Part shown: piece after piece, positions 1 to 5,468 of the stretch | Layout: each line of letters starts with the position of its first letter | Position numbering within the stretch: position 1 is the stretch's first letter | DNA from: Prevotella sp. CAG:617 | GTDB taxonomy: Bacteria; Bacteroidota; Bacteroidia; Bacteroidales; Bacteroidaceae | DNA: 7,337 nt | Assembly (NCBI GenBank): GCA_000438115.1 | Contig: FR903579.1 | Coordinates: 1-7,337, forward strand | Reading direction: 5' to 3' | Translations under genes and position numbers: made by a program | The notes under the pieces: generated by a model | The model's database searches: none | What the model was told of the DNA's origin: nothing | Seen by the model: only the letters and a program-made list of their open reading frames with translations

Positions 1-43
1 TGCTTGTAAGGCAGATGCTCTGAACCGGCTGAGCTAAGCGCCC
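1..43 (-). tRNA. tRNA-Val (anticodon UAC), partial at window edge
   Basis: On the minus strand this is the 5' part of a tRNA, cut off by the window start. It begins at base 43 with acceptor strand GGGCGCT, then TA, a D stem GCTC/GAGC around a loop containing CCGGTT, and an anticodon stem TCTGC leading into loop CTTACAA. The loop gives anticodon TAC (UAC), which reads valine GUA/GUG and other GUN codons. Only the first three bases of the 3' anticodon strand (GCA) are inside the window. The T arm, 3' acceptor strand and any encoded CCA are not visible. A strong promoter at 64-95 drives it separately from the serine operon, whose terminator lies further upstream. It may be the first gene of a tRNA cluster continuing to the left, but this cannot be seen. 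Confidence 0.93.
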
Positions 44-63
44 TTTGTTTCTCAAAAGCGATG

Positions 64-95
64 CAAAGATATGACTTTATTTTATAATAACAAAA
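64..95 (-). promoter_or_regulatory. Bacteroidetes-type promoter for tRNA-Val
   Basis: Read on the minus strand, TTTTG (95-91) is followed by exactly 19 bases and then TATCTTTG (71-64). This matches the sigma-ABfr consensus of Bacteroidetes, TTTG-N19-TAnnTTTG, in both boxes and in spacing. The transcription start would fall near base 57, giving a leader of roughly 14 bases before the mature tRNA 5' end at 43. It is the best promoter in the window, as expected for a stable RNA gene. Confidence 0.85.
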
Positions 96-126
96 TATTT
101 TTCCTGTTTTTTTTCTGCGTTTCAAT

Positions 127-162
127 AAAAAAAGGAGCAATTTTTATATGATTGCTCCTTTT
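127..162 (-). terminator. Intrinsic terminator of the serC-serA-DUF1015 operon
   Basis: AAAAGGAGCAAT (130-141) and ATTGCTCCTTTT (151-162) form a perfect 12-bp stem with a 9-base loop. On the minus strand the stem runs straight into seven T residues (133-127), the classic Rho-independent layout. It begins 17 bases past the DUF1015 stop codon, so it ends the serine operon before the tRNA-Val promoter. In the plus direction the T run after the stem is short, and no plus-strand gene approaches, so it most likely works in one direction. Confidence 0.92.
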
Positions 163-178
163 GAAATTTTCAATTACA

Positions 179-1435
179 TTAGTCTTCTAACTCGTGTACA
201 ACTAAGCCGCTTCGCAGTTTGGGTTCAAACCAAGTTGCTTTAGGAGGCATTATCATGTCATGATTAGCTATATCCATGATTTGTTCCATAGAAACAGGAT
301 ACAGCGCAAGTGCCATAGCCATTTCTCCGGAGTTAACCCTTCTTTCCAACTCTTCTAATCCTCTCAAGCCACCTACGAAATCAATTCGTTTGTCAGATCG
401 TAAGTCTTTTATTCCAAGGATTTTGTCAAGGATTAGTCGTGAGGATATATCTACATCAAGATTGCCTATCGGATTTGTTGGGTCAAAAGTCGATGGCTTG
501 GCTGTAAGTAAATACCATTGTCCTGATTGTAGATAGAGAGAAAATTGATGTGCTTTTTGAGGGTGTTTGTCTTCTTTTTCTTGTAAAGGTTCTATATCAA
601 AGTCTTCAGACAAAGCCTTTAGAAATTCCTCTGGGCTTAATCCGTTGAGATCTTTTACTACTCGGTTGTAGTCTAATATAGTAAGTTGACTTGAAGGGAA
701 ACATACAGCCATAAAATAATTATACTCTTCAGTACCATTACAATTCGGATGTGATGCAGCTTTTTCCAATCCCACCCGAGCCGCTGCTGCAGAACGATGA
801 TGTCCATCGGCTATATATAAATGAGGTATTTCGGAGAATGTTTGGGTTATGGTGTTGATGTCTTTGTCATCATTAATTATCCAAAAACGATGCCTGAACC
901 CATCAATAGGAGCAATAAAATCATATTCGGGCGATAATTGTGTATATTTTTTTTCTATTGCTGCTAGAGTCTGGTTGTCAGGATATGCCAAAAAAACGGG
1001 TTCCATATTGGCATTTGTGGATCTGACATGACGCATTCTATCATCTTCTTTTTCTCTTCTGGTCAATTCGTGCTTTTTGATGACACCATTTACGTAATCG
1101 TGTACATTTGCACAAACAACAAAACCATATTGTGTCTTATCGTTCATTGTTTGTGCATAAAGATAGTAGCATTCCTTTGTGTCCTTTACCAACCATCCTT
1201 TATTTTTAAAGACGCTGAACATTTCATGCGCTTTTTCATAAACTTTTTCGTCGTATTCATTTAGAATAGGAGAAAAGTTTATTTCAGGTTTAATGATGCG
1301 GTATAGTGATTTTTCATTACCTGCAGCTTCTTCCTTTGCTTCTTGGGAGTCCAGCACGTCATAAGGGCGTGACTGGACTTGTTCTACCAATTCTTTTGGA
1401 GGACGTAATCCTTTAAAAGGCTTGATCGTTGCCAT
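179..1435 (-). CDS. DUF1015 family protein, last gene of the serine operon
   Basis: This 418-residue protein has the usual full length for the DUF1015 family. It opens with the family signature IKPFKGLRPPKE (residues 4-15) and PYDV (24-27). It carries a conserved block ending EPVFLAY (145-151), a central box IADGHHRSAAAA (208-219), FVGGLRGLEELE (353-364), and a C-terminal PPKATWFEPKLRSGL (397-411). No signal peptide or membrane segment is visible, so it should be cytoplasmic. The biochemical role is not firmly known to me. The DGHHR box resembles the nucleotide-binding box of ParB/Srx-fold proteins, the fold of the SerK and SbnI free-serine kinases. Together with its position 17 bases after serA, this suggests an enzyme or regulator acting on serine or O-phosphoserine; that is inference. 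The ATG at 1435 is chosen because it lies just past the serA stop and the family signature begins at once. Family call firm, function open. Confidence 0.9.
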   Translation of the reverse strand: MATIKPFKGLRPPKELVEQVQSRPYDVLDSQEAKEEAAGNEKSLYRIIKPEINFSPILNEYDEKVYEKAHEMFSVFKNKGWLVKDTKECYYLYAQTMNDKTQYGFVVCANVHDYVNGVIKKHELTRREKEDDRMRHVRSTNANMEPVFLAYPDNQTLAAIEKKYTQLSPEYDFIAPIDGFRHRFWIINDDKDINTITQTFSEIPHLYIADGHHRSAAAARVGLEKAASHPNCNGTEEYNYFMAVCFPSSQLTILDYNRVVKDLNGLSPEEFLKALSEDFDIEPLQEKEDKHPQKAHQFSLYLQSGQWYLLTAKPSTFDPTNPIGNLDVDISSRLILDKILGIKDLRSDKRIDFVGGLRGLEELERRVNSGEMAMALALYPVSMEQIMDIANHDMIMPPKATWFEPKLRSGLVVHELED

Positions 1436-1452
1436 ATTAATGATGTCTTTGC

Positions 1453-2361
1453 TTAATTAACTTTGAAAGTGATATCGTTGTTCTTAAAGAAGTTTACTAT
1501 TTGGCGTGCTGCAGCCAGTCCGGCATTGATGTTTGCTTCTGCAGTTTGTGCTCCCATCTTTTTGGGTGTAGCGAAAAAGCGCTCGCCTAATTGTTGGTTA
1601 AATTTTTCAAGATCTTTTGGCGCAATGTCTGTCAAATAGCACAGGTCTGTGCGTTCTTCAAATGCTTTTAATAATTCTTCTTCATTAATTACTTCTTTAC
1701 GCGCGGTGTTGATTATTACAGCATTAGGCTTCATTTTTGTGATAAAGTCGTAACCTACCACTTTTTCTGTTTCTGGTGTTAGTGGCATATGCAGACTTAC
1801 GATATCACATTTTTCAAACAGTTCAACTGGAGAGGTTGCTGCGATGATGCCTTCTTCATTTACGCCACTTCTGCGATATGCCATAACCTTCATTCCAAAG
1901 CCTTTAGCTATTTGTCCTAAATAGCGCGCTACATTTCCATATGCATAAAGACCGATAGTCTTTCCTCTGAGTTCAGAACCTGCTTTTCCATTAAAATGAT
2001 TACGATATTGGTATAATAACATGGCAATTGCAAGCTCAGCAACCGCATTAGAGTTTTGACCAGGAGTGTTCATCACTGTTACATTGTGTGCTGTGGCTGC
2101 TTGTAAGTCAACATTGTCATAGCCCGCTCCTGCTCGAACTACAATTTCCAAATTGGGAGAGGCTTCAAATACTTCAGCATCGATTTTGTCACTTCTAATA
2201 ATAAGTGCGGCTGCATCTTTGGATGCTTCTAATAGTTGTTGCTTATCTGTATATTTTTCTAGAAGAGAAAATTTAAAACCGTTGGATTCAATGATTTCTT
2301 TTATTCCATTTACTGCTATTTGTGTAAAAGGCTTTTCTGTGGCTATTAAAATTTTTTTCAT
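1453..2361 (-). CDS. serA: D-3-phosphoglycerate dehydrogenase, short form without ACT domain
   Basis: This 302-residue cytoplasmic dehydrogenase oxidises 3-phosphoglycerate to 3-phosphohydroxypyruvate with NAD, the first step of phosphorylated serine synthesis. Visible marks are the substrate-binding loop VVRAGAGYDNVD (74-85), NTPGQNSNAVAEL (98-110), a Rossmann segment GLYAYGNVA (137-145), and INTAR (217-221) with the presumed catalytic Arg221. The C-terminal block is TPKKMGAQTAEAN (265-277). The protein stops right after it, so the ACT serine-feedback domain of long SerA proteins is absent. Lys267 stands where the family usually has the catalytic His (TPHIGA). I recall this as the type IIIK variant, known from Entamoeba histolytica, whose enzyme is thought to be close to Bacteroidales ones. 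Asp250 sits about where the usual catalytic Glu lies. The Rossmann glycine motif is weak (A-Y-G-N-V-A). It follows serC after a 123-base spacer and precedes DUF1015 by 17 bases. Confidence 0.93.
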   Translation of the reverse strand: MKKILIATEKPFTQIAVNGIKEIIESNGFKFSLLEKYTDKQQLLEASKDAAALIIRSDKIDAEVFEASPNLEIVVRAGAGYDNVDLQAATAHNVTVMNTPGQNSNAVAELAIAMLLYQYRNHFNGKAGSELRGKTIGLYAYGNVARYLGQIAKGFGMKVMAYRRSGVNEEGIIAATSPVELFEKCDIVSLHMPLTPETEKVVGYDFITKMKPNAVIINTARKEVINEEELLKAFEERTDLCYLTDIAPKDLEKFNQQLGERFFATPKKMGAQTAEANINAGLAAARQIVNFFKNNDITFKVN

Positions 2362-2394
2362 GTCGTTATAGGTTATTGGGTATTAATAAAAAGT

Positions 2395-2472
2395 GGCAAG
2401 CAAATAGGTCTTATTTACACTGATAATAGGGGGGATAAGATAGAAAAATAGTGAAATGCCTAATTGCTTGCC
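2395..2472. repeat. 14-bp inverted repeat in the serC-serA spacer
   Basis: GGCAAGCAAATAGG (2395-2408) and CCTAATTGCTTGCC (2459-2472) are reverse complements at 13 of 14 positions, with the outer nine pairs perfect. They enclose 50 bases that include a C6 run on the minus strand. On the serC-serA transcript the second arm is followed by ACTTTTT, then 33 bases from the arm to the serA ATG. Possible readings are a long-range mRNA stem acting in processing, partial termination or stability between serC and serA, a binding site for a regulator, or a very small element with terminal inverted repeats. The loop is too long for a standard terminator, and I see no clear target duplication or known riboswitch. 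Presence is certain, function unknown. Confidence 0.7.
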
Positions 2473-2484
2473 TAAAATGGTAAT

Positions 2485-3546
2485 TTAATGTAAAGATTCA
2501 AATTCTTTCATGCATGCCACTAATGCTTGTACACCTTCAATGGGCATTGCGTTATAGCATGAAGCTCTAAATCCTCCAACTGAGCGATGGCCTTTTACTC
2601 CAACCATACCTTTAGATTGGGCAAATTTCAAAAATTCTTTTTCTAGATCTTTATACTCGTCAGCCATAACAAAACAGATGTTCATTAAAGAACGGTCTTC
2701 TGTAGCAGCTGTACCTTTAAATAGTTTATTGCGGTCAATCTCAGAATAGAGTAGATCAGCTCTTTCGTGCGCAAGTTTATTCATCGCGTCAACACCTCCG
2801 CATTTTTTTATCCATTTAAGGGTTTGCAAAGCGCAATAGATAGGTACTACTGGTGGCGTGTTGAACATGGATCCCTTATCAATGTGCGTCTGATAATTAA
2901 GCATGGTCGGAATAGGACGGGTAACTTTACCTAAAATGTCGTTGCGAATAATTACGAATGTAACTCCGGCCATGGACAAGTTCTTTTGGGCACCACCATA
3001 AATAATTGCATATTTACTAACGTCAATCGGGCGTGATAGGATGTCTGAGGACATATCTGCGACTAAAGGTACAGGACTGTCAAGGTCAGTTCTGATTTCA
3101 GTTCCATATATCGTATTGTTAGTCGTGATATGAAAGTAATCAGCATCAGCAGGAATTGAATAGTCTTTGGGGATAAATGTATAATTGGCTTCTGCTGAGG
3201 ATGCAACTTCAACGACTTCTCCGAAAAGTTTAGCTTCTTTTAATGCCTTTTTGGCCCAGACGCCAGTATTTAGGTATGCTGCTTTTTTCTCTAACAAATT
3301 GTATGGAACCATGCAAAATTGTGTGCTTGCACCTCCGCCGAGGAACAATACAGAATAGCCTTCAGGAATATTTAATAGCTCTTTGAATAGGTCTTGAGCT
3401 TCATCCATTACTTTTTGAAAATCATTGGTTCGGTGACTGATTTCCATCAGAGAGAGTCCATTAAAATTTAAGCAAGCGTCCGCTGTTGCTTTTATTACTT
3501 CTTGTGGTAAAATGGAGGGGCCTGCGCCGAAATTGTATTTTTTCAT
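2485..3546 (-). CDS. serC: Phosphoserine aminotransferase
   Basis: This 353-residue PLP enzyme of the class V aminotransferase family transfers the amino group of glutamate to 3-phosphohydroxypyruvate, giving O-phosphoserine. In many bacteria it also acts in pyridoxal phosphate synthesis. Family marks are the N-terminal YNFGAGPSILP (4-14), ISHRTNDF (36-43) with the substrate-binding His38/Arg39 pair, and a PLP-phosphate loop LGGGASTQF (69-77). The Schiff-base lysine is Lys188 in GGAQKNL (184-190), and GHRSVGGFRAS (319-329) supplies His320, Arg321 and Arg327 for the substrate phosphate. All key residues are present and the length is normal for the roughly 360-residue family. It is the first serine gene of the operon and has its own promoter-like -7 box about 30 bases before the ATG. 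The start at 3546 is fixed by the conserved N-terminus, which begins at residue 3. Confidence 0.96.
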   Translation of the reverse strand: MKKYNFGAGPSILPQEVIKATADACLNFNGLSLMEISHRTNDFQKVMDEAQDLFKELLNIPEGYSVLFLGGGASTQFCMVPYNLLEKKAAYLNTGVWAKKALKEAKLFGEVVEVASSAEANYTFIPKDYSIPADADYFHITTNNTIYGTEIRTDLDSPVPLVADMSSDILSRPIDVSKYAIIYGGAQKNLSMAGVTFVIIRNDILGKVTRPIPTMLNYQTHIDKGSMFNTPPVVPIYCALQTLKWIKKCGGVDAMNKLAHERADLLYSEIDRNKLFKGTAATEDRSLMNICFVMADEYKDLEKEFLKFAQSKGMVGVKGHRSVGGFRASCYNAMPIEGVQALVACMKEFESLH

Positions 3547-3576
3547 AATTCAATAATATTAATGGTGTATCTTTTG

Positions 3577-3584
3577 CAAATATA
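3577..3584 (-). promoter_or_regulatory. Putative -7 element of the serC promoter
   Basis: On the minus strand TATATTTG (3584-3577) is an exact match to the Bacteroidetes -7 consensus TAnnTTTG. The predicted transcription start near 3570 gives a leader of about 25 bases before the serC ATG. No good TTTG is present about 19-21 bases upstream, where the sequence is TTTTTATT, so the -33 box is weak. The site lies in the 91-base gap after the helicase gene, which shows only AT-only palindromes (for example 3602-3615) and no convincing terminator. Readthrough from the helicase is therefore also possible. Confidence 0.55.
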
Positions 3585-3637
3585 GAGAAAAATAGTGGTG
3601 AATAAAAATTTTTATAGCGTTTTATTGCACTCAATGT

Positions 3638-4960
3638 TTAGGAACTGGCTCTTTGAATATAAGTTTTTGTTTTTTTTATTTTGATAGGAATCTTAGATGA
3701 TGTATTAAAGGCGTATTCGCAATTAGATTTAATTGCTACAATAGAGAAATTATTAAAGACGGCAATTGGTCCAATCTGATCACTTCTTATTTGAAGTTGT
3801 TTGCACAATACTCCCAAAATGTCTACTTTTCTAATATTATGTTTTTTCCCCTTTCCAATGTAGAGAGTCGTATTTGTTGTGTCTGGGATTTTTTCTGCAG
3901 CGAAGTTCGTTATGCTTGAACTCAGGTCATTACCAGAAGGATAAAGGGGCTTCTGTCCTATAGGAAACATAGAAATAGCGTATCCATTTTGTGTCCATCT
4001 TCCTGTTCTTCCTATTCTATGTTTGTATATTGTTTCAGTTAATGATGGATCGTACTCAATAATTAATTTTAATCCTTGTATATCTAATCCTCTAGCAGCA
4101 AGATCTGTTGCAATAATAGTGTGGCAACAATCGTTTTGAATTTCAAAGATAGCGCGTTCGCGTTGTTCTTGTGGCATGTCACCAAAATAAGAAACAGCTT
4201 TTATTCCTCTTTTTTTCAAAAAACGCGATATGTTTTCAATTGTATTATGATGGTTCACGAAAATTATACTTTTCGCGAAAGTATAGTATGCAAGAATCTT
4301 ATATAGGAGGTCAAGTTTTGCATTTGTATTATAGTATACATAATTACTCTCTATTTTTTCTGTCATATCTGAAAATGGGGATTCTGATATGTACGTAAAT
4401 TTTGGAGATAACCATGTAGGCAAGTTCGTATTCGTCGTAGCCGAAGTCAGTATAATTTGTTTGGGATGAATGGACGTATAAATTTGATGAATTTGTTCTT
4501 CAAAACCTATGCTGAAACATTTATCAAATTCGTCGATAATAAGGATGTCTATTTGTTTGAACTTTTCAGGATGATTATGTAGGTGATCATAAAATCTTCC
4601 CGGAGTAGCAAAAATAATGCTTGGTTCGATGTTTTGTAATTTTATACTCTCACTATTTACAGACGTTCCTCCGTAGCAAACAAACATTTCTAATGGTTGA
4701 AACAGATCCTTTCCGATTTTAGAAATTTGCAGGACTAATTCTCGTGATGGGGCTATAATTAATGCGCGTTTCCCACATGTCAGCATTTTATACAGAGGTA
4801 GAAGAAATGCCAGTGTCTTTCCACTGCCAGTAGGACTGTGTATTATGCAATTTTGTCCAGAAGAAAGAATTTGGTAGGATTTTTCTTGAAGTGAAGTTAT
4901 ATGAGTTATATGAAAATAATGGTATAATTTTTTTTCGAGTTCAGAAGGAAGTAATGACAT
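3638..4960 (-). CDS. DEAD-box ATP-dependent RNA helicase, DbpA-like
   Basis: This 440-residue superfamily 2 RNA helicase should unwind or remodel RNA with ATP in the cytoplasm. The motifs appear in order: Q-motif Gln25 in SLQ, Walker A PTGSGKT (43-49), Ia PSREL (71-75), Ib TPGR (119-122), motif II DEFD (143-146) instead of DEAD, motif III SAT (173-175), motif V ATDLAARGLDI (284-294) and motif VI HRIGRTGR (314-321). The C-terminal part, about 367-435, begins GKGKKHNIRKVDILG and contains IGPIAVFNNFSIVAI (396-410). This resembles the DbpA RNA-binding domain, which in E. coli DbpA recognises hairpin 92 of 23S rRNA. A role in large-subunit assembly is the likely reading, inferred from that domain. 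The gene follows the lipoprotein gene by 22 bases and is probably cotranscribed with it. The N-terminus carries a small tandem duplication (HITHIT, 17-22). The family is certain; orthology to dbpA is not. Confidence 0.93.
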   Translation of the reverse strand: MSLLPSELEKKLYHYFHITHITSLQEKSYQILSSGQNCIIHSPTGSGKTLAFLLPLYKMLTCGKRALIIAPSRELVLQISKIGKDLFQPLEMFVCYGGTSVNSESIKLQNIEPSIIFATPGRFYDHLHNHPEKFKQIDILIIDEFDKCFSIGFEEQIHQIYTSIHPKQIILTSATTNTNLPTWLSPKFTYISESPFSDMTEKIESNYVYYNTNAKLDLLYKILAYYTFAKSIIFVNHHNTIENISRFLKKRGIKAVSYFGDMPQEQRERAIFEIQNDCCHTIIATDLAARGLDIQGLKLIIEYDPSLTETIYKHRIGRTGRWTQNGYAISMFPIGQKPLYPSGNDLSSSITNFAAEKIPDTTNTTLYIGKGKKHNIRKVDILGVLCKQLQIRSDQIGPIAVFNNFSIVAIKSNCEYAFNTSSKIPIKIKKTKTYIQRASS

Positions 4961-4982
4961 GATTTTAGATATTCATTATTGG

Positions 4983-5384
4983 TTACTTCATTGCTTTTAT
5001 TGCATGTTTATCGTGGATTAATTTTCTATTGTAAAATTTTATTTTTTGGCAGGCTTCTTCAAAACTATTTTTTAATGTGTCCGTAGATAAATTATTAGAT
5101 TGCATGAGACGTTGATTAATGACATTTAATTCTTCTTGAGCCAAACGCAATTCAATAGAATCCATTAATAGTATACCAGCCTTTCTTGCTTCTATAGCAA
5201 ATGGAACAGAATCGCGCAAGTCTTTTATTATTTGTTTGGCAATATTAAATTTTTTGTGTTGGAGCGCAATTCGGGCTTTTTGTAAATAAATTTGGCCCTG
5301 AGCTTCATGATCTTTATCTGAAATGCCGCAAGCTGTAATGATAGTACACAAAGCAATGGTTAACAGAAAGGTAATTTGTTTCAT
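4983..5384 (-). CDS. Small predicted lipoprotein of unknown function
   Basis: I do not recognise a named family. From the ATG at 5384 the product has 133 residues. It starts with a signal peptide MKQITFLLTIALCTIITAC, with Lys at 2, a hydrophobic core at 4-17 and a lipobox ITAC placing the lipidated Cys at 19. The mature part looks all-helical, with TPR-like character at about 27-90 (Ala/Tyr/Leu pattern around YLQKARIALQHKKFNIAKQ), then a charged helical tail ending in Lys. It should sit on the periplasmic or outer face of a membrane as a small helical adaptor, which is inference. An in-frame ATG at 5432 would add 16 residues ahead of the signal peptide. It lies upstream of the predicted promoter (5413-5420), so the start at 5384 is preferred. 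The gene lies 22 bases before the helicase, probably in one transcript, with no obvious functional tie. Confidence 0.82.
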   Translation of the reverse strand: MKQITFLLTIALCTIITACGISDKDHEAQGQIYLQKARIALQHKKFNIAKQIIKDLRDSVPFAIEARKAGILLMDSIELRLAQEELNVINQRLMQSNNLSTDTLKNSFEEACQKIKFYNRKLIHDKHAIKAMK

Positions 5385-5412
5385 GTAAGTATAAGAATTA
5401 ATTATTAGAGAG

Positions 5413-5420
5413 CGAAAGTA
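5413..5420 (-). promoter_or_regulatory. Putative -7 element for the lipoprotein-helicase transcript
   Basis: On the minus strand TACTTTCG (5420-5413) matches TAnnTTTG at all but one position. The expected transcription start near 5406 gives a leader of about 22 bases before the ATG at 5384, and it rules out the longer reading frame starting at 5432. No clear -33 TTTG is found at the standard spacing. A TTTG at 5433-5430 is too close. Confidence 0.45.
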
Positions 5421-5442
5421 CGAAAAATTCAAATAGAATCAG

Positions 5443-5450
5443 TATTTTTG
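5443..5450 (+). promoter_or_regulatory. Putative -7 element for the nucleotidyltransferase gene
   Basis: TATTTTTG is an exact match to the Bacteroidetes -7 consensus TAnnTTTG. It lies 18 bases before the ATG at 5469, so the leader would be short, about 12 bases. The -33 region near 5420 lacks a TTTG. It is back-to-back with the minus-strand -7 element at 5413-5420, 22 bases away, so the two polymerase footprints would overlap. Confidence 0.5.
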
Positions 5451-5468
5451 TAATCAAATTTTTTAGAA

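Noticed and set aside
276..1264. Plus-strand open frames (60-86 codons) within the DUF1015 gene
   Set aside because: They are antisense to the full-length conserved protein and have no promoter, partner gene or recognisable motif.
2395..2472. Reading the serC-serA inverted repeat as a MITE-type insertion
   Set aside because: The flanks show only loose AT-rich similarity, with no clean target duplication and no second copy in the window. It is kept only as one option under the inverted repeat.
3602..3615. Perfect palindrome ATAAAAATTTTTAT after the helicase gene, considered as a terminator
   Set aside because: It is AT-only with no GC core and would form a very weak hairpin, so it does not support a terminator call.
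4896..4913. Tandem duplication of GTTATATGA
   Set aside because: It is a two-copy 9-base repeat in frame inside the helicase gene, coding HITHIT. It is probably slippage, not a functional repeat.
5385..5432. N-terminal extension of the lipoprotein frame to an ATG at 5432
   Set aside because: It would put 16 residues in front of a clear signal peptide and overlaps the predicted promoter at 5413-5420.
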